Origin: Thiomicrospira microaerophila
GTDB lineage: Bacteria > Pseudomonadota > Gammaproteobacteria > Thiomicrospirales > Thiomicrospiraceae
Length of the DNA: 64,000 bases
Assembly: GCF_000934765.1 (NCBI RefSeq)
Contig: NZ_JYNN01000016.1
Span: forward strand, 1-64,000
Direction: 5' to 3'
Shown: positions 56,632 through 64,000 of the stretch, piece after piece
Layout of the letters: the number at the start of each line of letters is the position of its first letter
Position numbering within the stretch: the first letter of the stretch is position 1
Translations under genes and position numbers: made by a program
The notes under the pieces: generated by a model
Databases searched by the model: none
Told to the model about the DNA's origin: nothing
Seen by the model: only the letters and a program-made list of their open reading frames with translations

Positions 56632-57930
56632 ATGAAAAAATCTGACATTGAATTTCTTAATAGTTTACGCCAAGCCTCTGGCTATGTGCATTTACATCGC
56701 GGCAAAACCTGCGTTATTTATTTGCCAGGCGATTTATTTCTTGATAATCAAGCATTACAAGAGTTCGCCGAAGATATTAGCCATCTTCACGCCTTTGGTT
56801 TAAAAATCGTGCTGGTAATGGGCGCCACCCCACAAATCAACCAAGCGCTAGAAAATGCGGGGATGGATTGGCAACAGCAGCAACAATTTCGTATCACCTC
56901 CGCCGCCATGCTGCCCGTTTTGCAACGAACGCTCGGCGAGGTGCGCAGCCAACTTGAAGCCGCGTTTAGCCGCCAGCAACCGCTAAGTGGTCATCCGCTC
57001 ACTCTCTGCTCAGGCAATTGGGTGATTGCCCAACCCAAAGGCGTGATTAATGGCATCGATTTTCAATACACAGGACAGACGCGCAAAGTCAATGAAGAGG
57101 CGATACGTGCGATCCTTGACTCTGGCCAGGTGGTATTACTCACTCCCCTTGCCTACTCACTGACAGGCGAAGTATTTAACCTCAATACCTTGGAGCAGGC
57201 CTGCAGCGTCGCCAATAAACTTCAGGCTGACAAGCTGATGGTATTCACTACGGCTGAACAAATGCAAGGCTTGCCACGGCAGGTGAGTTTAACCGACCTT
57301 AAAACCTTCCAACCCCACAATCAAGATCAAGCCCAATTGATTGACCTACTCAGTGAACAAACACGTCAGGTTAAGCGGATTCACTTAATGAATGAATCCG
57401 ACCCCAGCAGCCTCATCATCGAACTATTTAGTCGAGATGGCATAGGCACCCTCGTGTTCACTGACCGCTATCATCAAATTCGCCAAGCGCGGATTGAAGA
57501 TGTCAGTGGCATTATCGACCTGATTGCCCCACTGGAACAAAAAGGCATGCTGGTTAAGCGTTCTCGTGAACGTCTCGAACTTGAAATCAACAACTTCAGT
57601 GTAATTGAGCGCGATGGACATATCATTGGCTGCGCCGCGCTTTATCCATACCAAGGAGAAACCGCTGAAGATCAGGCCGTCGAACTCGCTTGCTTAGCAG
57701 TGGATAGCCACTACCAAGGTCAAAGTTTAGGCGAGCAATTGCTTGCCCATTTAGAATCCAGCGCTAAACAGCTGTCGTTTAACCGACTGTTTTTACTAAC
57801 CACTCACACCCATCACTGGTTTATTGAACATGGATTTGTGCCCAGCTCGCTGGAACAGCTACCGAGTAGCCGCCAAAGCCTGTATAACTATCAGCGCCAA
57901 TCCAAAGTGCTAATTAAAGAGCTTACATGA
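56632..57930 (+). CDS. argA: amino-acid N-acetyltransferase (N-acetylglutamate synthase)
   Basis: ArgA acetylates glutamate, the first step of arginine synthesis. The 432-residue protein has an N-terminal amino-acid-kinase-like regulatory domain (FLNSLRQASGYVHLHRGKTC, KIVLVMGATPQINQALENAG) where arginine feedback acts. A C-terminal GNAT domain follows (LVKRSRERLELEINNFSVIE, AVELACLAVDSHYQGQSLGE, FLLTTHTHHWFIEHGFVPSS). The ending is the classic ArgA form. It overlaps rnt by four bases. Confidence 0.96.
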   Translation: MKKSDIEFLNSLRQASGYVHLHRGKTCVIYLPGDLFLDNQALQEFAEDISHLHAFGLKIVLVMGATPQINQALENAGMDWQQQQQFRITSAAMLPVLQRTLGEVRSQLEAAFSRQQPLSGHPLTLCSGNWVIAQPKGVINGIDFQYTGQTRKVNEEAIRAILDSGQVVLLTPLAYSLTGEVFNLNTLEQACSVANKLQADKLMVFTTAEQMQGLPRQVSLTDLKTFQPHNQDQAQLIDLLSEQTRQVKRIHLMNESDPSSLIIELFSRDGIGTLVFTDRYHQIRQARIEDVSGIIDLIAPLEQKGMLVKRSRERLELEINNFSVIERDGHIIGCAALYPYQGETAEDQAVELACLAVDSHYQGQSLGEQLLAHLESSAKQLSFNRLFLLTTHTHHWFIEHGFVPSSLEQLPSSRQSLYNYQRQSKVLIKELT

Positions 57931-58586
57931 ATTTTGCCGATCAAATTGAACAACCGACTATAACGTCACCTGTTAACCTCATCCAACACCGATTTCGTGG
58001 ATTTTTGCCCGTCGTGGTAGATGTAGAAACCGCTGGCTTTGAAGCCAACCACCACGCCCTATTGCAAGTCGCGGTGATGACCTTGCGAATGGATGAACAA
58101 GGACAACTCCACCCCGACCAACTCTATCAAGAAAACATCCTACCGTTTGAAGGCTCTAAACTCGATGCCAGTGCCTTAAAATTTAATGGCATTGACGACC
58201 CCTACCATCCATTTCGCGCCGCTAAACCAGAGCGCACTGCCTTGGAGCAATTGTTCGCACCTGTCCGCACCCAAATCAAACAAACCGGCTGCACCCGTGC
58301 GATTTTAGTAGGCCATAACGCGATGTTCGATCTTAATTTCATCAAACACGCGAGCGAACGCACCAAAGTAAAATGCCCATTCCATCTGTTTAGCACCTTT
58401 GATACCGTATCACTAGCAGGCCTGGTCTATGGTGAAACCGTGTTAAGCAAAGCCGCTATAGCGGCCGGACTCGAGTGGGATAATAAACAGGCGCATGATG
58501 CCGCTTACGACACTGAACGCACCGCACAGCTGTTTTGCAAAATAGTCAATCAATGGCCGCTAGTCAAACCGCAAGAACCGGCCTAA
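57927..58586 (+). CDS. rnt: ribonuclease T
   Basis: RNase T is a DEDDh 3'-5' exonuclease that trims tRNA and other stable RNA ends. The 219-residue protein shows exo I (VVVDVETAGFEANHHALLQV), exo II (LVGHNAMFDLNFIKHASERT) and exo III (EWDNKQAHDAAYDTERTAQL). The family N terminus (RHRFRGFLPVVVDVETAGF-like) is present, preceded by a 20-residue leader. Length is normal. It is probably cotranscribed with argA. Confidence 0.95.
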   Translation: MNFADQIEQPTITSPVNLIQHRFRGFLPVVVDVETAGFEANHHALLQVAVMTLRMDEQGQLHPDQLYQENILPFEGSKLDASALKFNGIDDPYHPFRAAKPERTALEQLFAPVRTQIKQTGCTRAILVGHNAMFDLNFIKHASERTKVKCPFHLFSTFDTVSLAGLVYGETVLSKAAIAAGLEWDNKQAHDAAYDTERTAQLFCKIVNQWPLVKPQEPA

Positions 58587-58594
58587 CCCGCAAG

Positions 58595-58997
58595 GCAAAC
58601 GCATCTAAATAATAAAAAAATCATCACAATAGTCATGATTAATCTCGTTCCCACGCTGTGCGTGGGAACGCAGACCGATTTAACCTATGAAACAACGCTC
58701 AAACCCAAGTCCAAGGCGCTCCCACGTTCAACGCTAACGTATGCACATATGTTTATAACTCGCTCCCACGCTGTGCGTGGGAGCGCTGTTGCTGGTGTGT
58801 ACAATAGAATTTCTGGTATTTTACAGTGCTAAAAAGTTACACAATCAGTTTAATTCACTCATTACTGTCTCGAATGGGCTGGCATTCCCACGCACAGCGT
58901 GGGAACGAGAAAAGAAGTGTGCATACGTTAGCGTTCAACGTGGGAGCGAGACCTGATTGTAAGTTTTTGATTTATTATTTACTTTAGATGCGTTTGC
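58595..58997. repeat. 403-bp inverted-repeat element between rnt and grxD
   Basis: GCAAACGCATCTAAA at 58595-58609 is mirrored exactly at 58983-58997. Inside, CTCGTTCCCACGCTGTGCGT hairpins near 58644 and 58765 are mirrored by similar units near 58885-58955. The central 90 bases have no coding signal. Fragments recur near 4857, 16331, 61078 and 63514. It looks like a non-autonomous mobile element, and it fills nearly all of the 483-base spacer. Confidence 0.6.
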
Positions 58998-59021
58998 CCT
59001 GGGCTAACCCGTCGCCCAAAT

Positions 59022-59050
59022 AAAAAAGCCTGCTAATGCAGGCTTTATTA
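59022..59050 (-). terminator. grxD terminator
   Basis: On the minus strand AAAGCCTGC and GCAGGCTTT pair around ATTA, followed by TTT, about 20 bases after the grxD stop. Confidence 0.85.
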
Positions 59051-59069
59051 ACAAGGTAGCAAGCTAAAA

Positions 59070-59408
59070 CTAACTCGCTACTTTGGCATTTGCGGCTGTC
59101 ATCATCGACTTTAATTCACCTGAAGCGGCCAACTCCAATGTAATATCACAACCGCCTTGCAATTCACCATCAATATACAACTGTGGGAAGGTAGGCCAGT
59201 CTTGATACTTAGGTAAAAACTCATAAATACCCGGGTCAGCTAATACATTCACAAACGCAAACTTCTCGCCCGTTTCTACTAATGCGGCCGCGGTGCGGCT
59301 TGAAAAACCACAAGATGGCATCTGAGGCGTGCCCTTCATATATAACACAACCGGATTATTTTTTACTTGTTCATCAATTTTTGCCAAGGTTTCTTGTTCT
59401 GCACTCAT
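59070..59408 (-). CDS. grxD: monothiol glutaredoxin Grx4-type
   Basis: This is a 112-residue CGFS-type monothiol glutaredoxin: PSCGFSSRTAAALVETGEKF holds the active Cys that ligates a glutathione-bound [2Fe-2S] cluster. The middle has YQDWPTFPQLYIDGELQGGC and the end is typical. Such proteins carry Fe-S clusters for delivery and iron sensing. It stands alone with its own terminator. Confidence 0.97.
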   Translation of the reverse strand: MSAEQETLAKIDEQVKNNPVVLYMKGTPQMPSCGFSSRTAAALVETGEKFAFVNVLADPGIYEFLPKYQDWPTFPQLYIDGELQGGCDITLELAASGELKSMMTAANAKVAS

Positions 59409-59875
59409 TTGTAACGTTCCTTAATTCCTGATTAAAATGCTCGGTTATTATACAACATTTGGATTTCTTTTTACATATCGTTCTACATAGCGCTACATAC
59501 TGGGCGCATTCGAAATAGTCATTCACCAGGCCTGGCTAGTAACCTCGTTCCCACGCTCTGCGTCACTGCCATTAAGTTAAGGATTTTGGGGCAATACGGA
59601 GCAAACCAACTTGTGTCATTGCGAGGCCGAAGGCCGTGGCAATCTCTGACAGACTGAGCACGCCCTTGAGAGATTGCCGCGTCGCTGCGCTCCTCGCAAT
59701 GACCGTTTTTTTCTTAACTTAATGGTAGTGACGCTCTGCGTGGGAATGCAGACCGATTTAACCTATGAAACAGCGCTCAAACCCAAGTATAAGGCGCGCC
59801 CACGTTCAACGTGGGAGCGAGAAAATGGCCAAATCCAGCTTTTTTGCAGCCGATTGGCTTTAGTCCGACAGGCTC
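59409..59875. other. spacer between fic and grxD, a mosaic of repeats
   Basis: It contains a CCAGGCCTGG palindrome at 59526. Family A fragments follow (CTCGTTCCCACGCTCTGCGT at about 59543, and again near 59737-59822). A full family C hairpin pair lies at 59617-59703 (GTCATTGCGAGGCCGAAGGC ... CGCTGCGCTCCTCGCAATGA). At the end is the third, shortened copy of the IS-related element. The grxD promoter lies in 59409-59470. No gene is seen. Confidence 0.6.
59526..59535. repeat. CCAGGCCTGG palindrome, site 15
   Basis: Intergenic, upstream of grxD. Confidence 0.9.
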
Positions 59876-59877
59876 CT
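59825..59877. repeat. dispersed non-coding element, copy 3 (right end only)
   Basis: It matches the last 55 bases of copy 1, including CAGCTTTTTTGCAGCCGATT and the 18-base IS terminal repeat at 59860-59877. It touches the fic stop codon. Confidence 0.7.
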
Positions 59878-60988
59878 AGCACAGGTAATACTTAACCGAT
59901 CGCCCTTTGCCTTGAGCTTGCAGAACCTCCAACTCAACCAACTCAGTTAAATCACGCGCCGCGGTGGCATCGGACGTGCCGACTAGGTTTTTATATTTGC
60001 GCCTAGCGATGCCGTCATCAAAATCATCGGTTTCCAACAGGCGCGCCAATAATTTGCGTTGGCGCTCGTTAAACACGTGCGCACGATGTTGATCCCAAAA
60101 CTGCGTGGCATAACGCACCTTTTCCAATCTCTGCAAACTGGTTTGCGCTGCGGCTTGCACGCAGTTTAAAAACCAAACGATCCATTCGGTTAAATCGCCC
60201 TCGCCTTTCTGGGTTTTTTCCAGCACTTGATAATAATCGGATTTTTTTCGCACCATTTCGCTAGAAATCGAATACAACCGAATATCAGTATCATCAGCTC
60301 GCGCCAAACAGCGTTCAGCTAAAATACGAGATAAACGCCCATTGCCATCATCAAACGGGTGAATAGTGACAAACCAAAACTTAGCGATTGCCGCCTTCAA
60401 ATAATCGTACACAGGATAATCTGTATCTGACTGCTCTTGATTCAACCACACAAGAAACTCATCCATATAAGCTTCAACGCAGGCGCGTTGCTCACACGGC
60501 GCTTGAAAATGCACCACTTCCTTGCGCCCAAAATGCCCGGACACCACCGCCATCGCTTCATCTCGATAATCGCCCAGCGTGACTTCTTTTAACCTTGGAA
60601 CTTCAATAAACAACTGCGCTTGCCAATGTTGAAGTTGCGCATGATCAAGCGGTTGATCCGCGTTACGAACCGCCTCCAGGAATACTTGCGTAAAGGCTTC
60701 GTAGCGTTTGTCTGTCGGTTTGGCATTAGGTAAACCCAAATGGCGCGCAATACTGGAGCGCACCGAATCGCGGTCAAGAACCTGCTGTTCAATTAGAGAG
60801 GTAGACAAGGTTTCATCCAACAACACTTGGCTTTCAAACACCAACCGTTTTTCCGCTGAAAGTTGATTGGCTAAAGCAATTAAAGGCGCAACCGCTCTGA
60901 CCGTGTTCAACAAACACGGCATCACCTGCGCCTGATCAAAAGACCAGTTCGGCCAGTTTGCATATTGCCATACCCATTTTTGCGCCAT
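59876..60988 (-). CDS. Fic-family protein (probable AMPylator)
   Basis: The 370-residue protein has the Fic motif HPFDDGNGR (residues 210-218), complete for AMP transfer. An N-terminal inhibitory helix of the (S/T)xxxE(G/N) type is suggested by STSLIEQQ (Glu67, followed by Gln instead of Gly/Asn). A C-terminal winged-helix region (NLVGTSDATAARDLTELVEL) follows. This is the plan of class II Fic proteins with DUF4172/DUF4224-like N termini. I use the ATG at 60988; an in-frame GTG lies four codons upstream. The stop codon is at the edge of a repeat, so the original C terminus may be altered slightly. No separate antitoxin gene is near. Confidence 0.9.
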   Translation of the reverse strand: MAQKWVWQYANWPNWSFDQAQVMPCLLNTVRAVAPLIALANQLSAEKRLVFESQVLLDETLSTSLIEQQVLDRDSVRSSIARHLGLPNAKPTDKRYEAFTQVFLEAVRNADQPLDHAQLQHWQAQLFIEVPRLKEVTLGDYRDEAMAVVSGHFGRKEVVHFQAPCEQRACVEAYMDEFLVWLNQEQSDTDYPVYDYLKAAIAKFWFVTIHPFDDGNGRLSRILAERCLARADDTDIRLYSISSEMVRKKSDYYQVLEKTQKGEGDLTEWIVWFLNCVQAAAQTSLQRLEKVRYATQFWDQHRAHVFNERQRKLLARLLETDDFDDGIARRKYKNLVGTSDATAARDLTELVELEVLQAQGKGRSVKYYLC

Positions 60989-61000
60989 ATTTAGACCCAC

Positions 61001-61333
61001 GTGAGACGATTAATTGACTTAATTGTATCAGTTTATGAGTCGATTAGAACACCAAATCATCTCAAAACCAGGAGAAATGCATCTAAATAATACAAAAATC
61101 ATAGCAATAGACATGATTAGCCTAGTTCCCACGCCGTGCGTCACGGCCATTAAATTAAGTAATTTGTGGCAAAACCGAGCGAACCAACTTGCGTTGCGAG
61201 GCTAAAAAAATCACGCGGCATTGCGAGGCCGAAGGCCGTGGCAATCTCTTGCAGACGGCGCACGCCCTTGAGAGAGTGCCGCGTCGCTGCGCACCTCGAT
61301 ATGACCGTTTTCTTCTTTGGCCGCTGTTAATCA
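61001..61333. other. spacer between hipA and fic with repeats
   Basis: A decayed family A end (AATGCATCTAAATAATACAA with GTTCCCACGCCGTGCGTCA) lies at about 61077-61145. A family C hairpin pair lies at about 61213-61305. No gene is supported. Confidence 0.55.
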
Positions 61334-62584
61334 TCAAACATTAAACGCGGATTCCTTCATCGCCTGCTCTGCTCGGCTAATCCCCAAGCGGTGTGCAACT
61401 GTTTTCCATGCCTTAACCGCATTTAACACCTCATCATAAATTTGAGTTGCTTGGACTTCAGAAAGCCGAAAAAAATCTTTCACTTCAAAAGCCAACTGGT
61501 AGTCTAAGGCGTTGTCTGTATCGGTAATGTTCAGATGAAGACCCCGCTTGCCAACAATTGGATTTAAGTCATAAGCAGGTGATAACTTCCATCCGTTTTT
61601 GACCAGTAAAAAACCGTGGTTTCTCAGGTGATCATCTGTATTAGATACCGCAATATTAAAGACAATTCGACGCCAAAGCTGGGCTAAATCAGTTTCAGTT
61701 TGTGCGCCTTGTGCGGATAAGAATTCAGCCATCTCCAAATAGCTGGCTCCCTGCGACTGCTCACCATAATAGTATTGAAGCTGAGTCATCGCCGAAGAAA
61801 AGTGCAGCCGCTGCTCACCCTGCCGGTCAAAACGTTTGGTTAAAAAAGTATGATGATGCGATGATAGCTGCCTGATCTCACTTGGAAACATCTCAACACC
61901 CGCCGCTAAAGCCAACTCATAACAGACCATTTCCCAAGCGCCCACATCATGGGTATCGTTTAAATTAGGAAACTTAGCTATCCATAAATGATTATGCTCA
62001 TCAGTCACGCAAGCCTTAGGCCTAGCACCACCAAGAGATGAACCAGGAGCAATCAACATTTTTAACCAGCGATAATAGTCATCACTGTCAATGTTTTCGT
62101 CGTTTTCAATTTGAATGGCCGCCTGCTCTAACGCACGAAGCGAGGCCATAGGTGGCGCAGCGAATTCTGTATTATTGTCCAGAAAAAAATCCGCACCAGC
62201 CAGCTTAAATCGAATCCCTCCCATGCGGTAAGAATCATGAACACCGAGCAAGTAATCCAACTCACTTAATCGACTAGTCACACGAATACCCTTACGTGCT
62301 TCAATAACAGCACGGCGCTGCATCAAAATCCGCCCCCAGCGGTCAGGAGATGAATCCAAAAATGCACAAAAGTTTCTATCGGCCTCGTCATTATAAAGTT
62401 CGCCTGCGTGCAGCGTCAGCATAGGGTCAATTTGTAGGCGATAAGGTGATGTTAGAAATGCCTTATCGTAGGTAAAGCTAAACACGCCACCTCGGCTTGA
62501 GTCACTGTAAGTGAGATGCCCAACTAACACGGGGGCTTTAATGGGATACCAATCGGCATAGACTTGAACAATTTCACGGCTCAT
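61334..62584 (-). CDS. hipA: HipA-family serine/threonine kinase toxin
   Basis: This 416-residue HipA-type kinase has the short N-terminal subdomain, then the glycine-rich loop APGSSLGGARPKACVTD, the activation-region FLTKRFDRQGEQRLHFSSAM and the catalytic motif NTDDHLRNHGFL (Asp acting as base), followed by LSPAYDLNP. HipA of E. coli phosphorylates glutamyl-tRNA synthetase and causes persistence; the target here is unknown. It overlaps hipB by four bases and appears complete. Confidence 0.93.
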   Translation of the reverse strand: MSREIVQVYADWYPIKAPVLVGHLTYSDSSRGGVFSFTYDKAFLTSPYRLQIDPMLTLHAGELYNDEADRNFCAFLDSSPDRWGRILMQRRAVIEARKGIRVTSRLSELDYLLGVHDSYRMGGIRFKLAGADFFLDNNTEFAAPPMASLRALEQAAIQIENDENIDSDDYYRWLKMLIAPGSSLGGARPKACVTDEHNHLWIAKFPNLNDTHDVGAWEMVCYELALAAGVEMFPSEIRQLSSHHHTFLTKRFDRQGEQRLHFSSAMTQLQYYYGEQSQGASYLEMAEFLSAQGAQTETDLAQLWRRIVFNIAVSNTDDHLRNHGFLLVKNGWKLSPAYDLNPIVGKRGLHLNITDTDNALDYQLAFEVKDFFRLSEVQATQIYDEVLNAVKAWKTVAHRLGISRAEQAMKESAFNV

Positions 62585-62886
62585 TTCGAACCACCCAACA
62601 ATTTGATGTTTTGCAGCTTGATACCCACCTCATCGTGAGCAGCCATCTCCGCAAAATTGTTTTCCATTCCCAACACCGCCATAACCTTCAAGTAAGTGCC
62701 GATAGCAACCCCCGGATCACCCGCAAAAACCTTGTTAAGGGTTTTAGGATCAAAACCGGTTCGCTCACACAACAACTTTTTCGTAAAACCACGACGCTTC
62801 ATAGCGAGCAATAAGTCTTCACCAAAAAAAGCGAGGATTTTTCGCTGCTTTGGAAACAGTATATTATGCAAATCACGCTTAGCCAC
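62581..62886 (-). CDS. hipB: HipB-like XRE antitoxin
   Basis: This helix-turn-helix protein (LLLAMKRRGFTKKLLCERTGFDPKTLNKVFAG) is the partner of hipA. I prefer the GTG at 62886, with GGAGG five bases upstream; a TTG at 62898 is in frame but lies inside the operator palindrome. The product is about 101 residues. It should bind HipA and repress the operon through the inverted repeat upstream. Confidence 0.88.
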   Translation of the reverse strand: MAKRDLHNILFPKQRKILAFFGEDLLLAMKRRGFTKKLLCERTGFDPKTLNKVFAGDPGVAIGTYLKVMAVLGMENNFAEMAAHDEVGIKLQNIKLLGGSK

Positions 62887-62895
62887 ACCACCCTC

Positions 62896-62948
62896 CAATT
62901 GGACTATATTCCCTGTAATCGTTAAAGAGTGGGAATATAGTCCAATTG
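62896..62948. promoter_or_regulatory. hipBA operator: perfect 18-bp inverted repeat
   Basis: CAATTGGACTATATTCCC (62896-62913) and its exact reverse complement (62931-62948) are separated by 17 bases, just upstream of hipB. Perfect symmetry, spacing of about three helical turns between the centres of the arms and position make this the likely HipB binding site. Confidence 0.75.
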
Positions 62949-63071
62949 AGTGAGATTGACAAGTGCCAAGAATTGTTTAAAGGATACCCATTTTTAATTT
63001 CACACAATAAAAAACCTTCAACCACTCAAACTATCTTTAATTAAAAGACAATTTTTTTTAAACTGTCACTC

Positions 63072-63487
63072 ATGGATAAAAAAACACTCATTAAACAGCT
63101 TATCGCCGATATTATCGACAATGGTTTTTTAACCCAGCTAAGTTTTCGTTATCAGCAGGATCATGGCAAGCTTCTGGAAAACCTGATTGCTATTAATTTG
63201 CGCGCTCAAAATCAAAGTCTGCACTTTATTAAAGGTTCGCAAGAATGCGATTTTGTTTTTCAAACCAACGAAGGGATGATGCCTTTACAGGTCGCCTATG
63301 CTATGATCTCAGCCACCCTGATACTTTGGCGCGCGAGTTGAATGGGTTGATTAAGGCGGCGGCATTTTTGAATGCACAAAAAGGATTTATCATCACCCTC
63401 AATGAAGCACGTGAGTTCATGCATCAAAATATTGAGGTGAAAATTTTACCCGCTTGGCAATTTTTATTAACCGAGTTGGGCCAATAA
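63072..63487 (+). pseudogene. frameshifted C-terminal fragment of a DUF4143 ATPase
   Basis: The first frame (KLLENLIAINLRAQNQSLHFIKGSQECDFVFQ) and a second frame beginning within 63290-63310 (DLSHPDTLARELNGLIKAAAF...AWQFLLTEL) together give the nuclease-like C-terminal half of AAA_14/DUF4143 proteins. A frameshift near 63295-63305 separates them, and the AAA ATPase half is missing. It is therefore a remnant. Confidence 0.8.
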
Positions 63488-63718
63488 CTTTTACCTTCGC
63501 AGGTCATTTTTGCTTTAGATGCGCGGGTGCTCCTCCTGGCTTTAGCCCTAATCGCTAAGCTTAACAATAGCCATCTATTCAGCTAAGCAACACCTCTTCG
63601 ATACTGCGCGGTAGGCTTTGCTCAAGTGCTAACAATACGACATCAATTGCAACAATATTTTTCCCGATTGATTTTTTATGCTAAGATCCTACTCTATAAC
63701 CTATTTGGAAGGGATGGC

Positions 63719-64000
63719 ATGACAATGGAAGCAATCATTCAGGACAATCGTTTTTCTGCATTCTTAGTCTCGCAAGCGACTAAACGCAAAAAATCGCGTT
63801 CAAACCCTTTTATCAGGATCGGTTTTACGTCAGCAAACAACATAGAAATTGACCAAAATATACGTTCCAACAAGATACCGCTTGAGGTGATTTCAAAACT
63901 TAGCAAAGAGCTGGATTTGAATGAGCAACAGGTTTATTCATTGGTGAATATTTCGAGCTCGACTATTTCAAGACGTAAGAAAGAAGGCAAAGGATTAAAG
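63719..64000 (+). CDS. Xre/MbcA/ParS-type antitoxin, cut by window end
   Basis: The first 94 residues are visible (MTMEAIIQDNRFSAFLVSQA...). The segment GxPLEVISKLSKELDLNEQQ and VNISSSTISRRKKEGKGLK matches the N-terminal HTH of Xre-type antitoxins with a DUF2384 C-terminal domain. Such genes are normally followed by a RES-domain toxin that degrades NAD, expected beyond the window. GGAAGGG precedes the start. The 230-base gap before it has a family A fragment near 63514 (TTTAGATGCG) and otherwise nothing recognisable. Confidence 0.75.
   Translation, partial: MTMEAIIQDNRFSAFLVSQATKRKKSRSNPFIRIGFTSANNIEIDQNIRSNKIPLEVISKLSKELDLNEQQVYSLVNISSSTISRRKKEGKGLK

Noticed and set aside
58635-58832. Small ORF starting MINLVPTLCVGTQTDLTYET, with similar ones near 59674 and 61023
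   Set aside because: The shared peptide is the translation of the dispersed CGTTCCCACGC repeat, with no ribosome-binding site.

Overview
The window looks like chromosome from a chemolithoautotrophic, sulfur-oxidising gammaproteobacterium of the Thiomicrospira/Thiomicrorhabdus/Hydrogenovibrio group. The main reasons are a soxXYZA thiosulfate-oxidation cluster without soxB or soxCD beside it, a Gram-negative envelope gene set (porin, bamB, bepA, galU), moderate GC, and gammaproteobacterial gene order around hisS-yfgM-bamB-der and suhB/trmJ-cysE-iscR. The genus is an inference; no rRNA or tRNA gene was recognised.

Layout. 0-6 kb is accessory DNA: the edge of an IS1182-like element, a two-gene unit with a very diverged tyrosine recombinase, higBA and mazEF-like toxin-antitoxin pairs. 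A broken BREX pglX fragment (5.8-7.8 kb) abuts the thiamine operon thiC-thiO-thiS-thiG (7.8-12.9 kb). That operon is led by a TPP riboswitch and interrupted by a phd/relE-type pair. Two near-identical Rpn-family nuclease genes lie among dispersed hairpin repeats at 13-15.3 kb. From 15.7 to 28 kb come a secreted DsrE-like protein, a porin, apbE, gshB, an ATP-grasp/alpha-E/zinc-peptidase operon, two pseudopilin-like genes, hemH and two copper/SCO genes. From 28.5 to 58.6 kb the content is mostly housekeeping: a giant FAD/Fe-S dehydrogenase, der-bamB-yfgM-hisS-rodZ-like-rlmN-ndk, iscA-iscR-cysE-trmJ, suhB, rimI, leuA, pssA, a dehydrogenase-pgi-galU sugar-nucleotide cluster, bepA, sox, ilvD, argA and rnt. 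From 58.6 kb to the end the DNA is again accessory: repeat-rich spacers, fic, hipBA, a frameshifted DUF4143 fragment and the start of a Xre/DUF2384 antitoxin.

The most unusual signal is not a gene. The 10-bp palindrome CCAGGCCTGG occurs 15 times exactly (about 0.06 expected by chance in 64 kb), usually inside a longer symmetric ACCAGGCCTGGT. In nine cases it reads in frame as Gln-Ala-Trp in unrelated proteins, often near their ends. This suggests selection on the DNA site (chromosome organisation, uptake or modification) rather than on the proteins. Other points of interest are a UDP-glucose-dehydrogenase-like protein whose catalytic Cys is Ser, the rpn pair that differs almost only at synonymous sites, a shared terminal repeat linking the IS to short non-coding elements, and a 403-bp inverted-repeat element.
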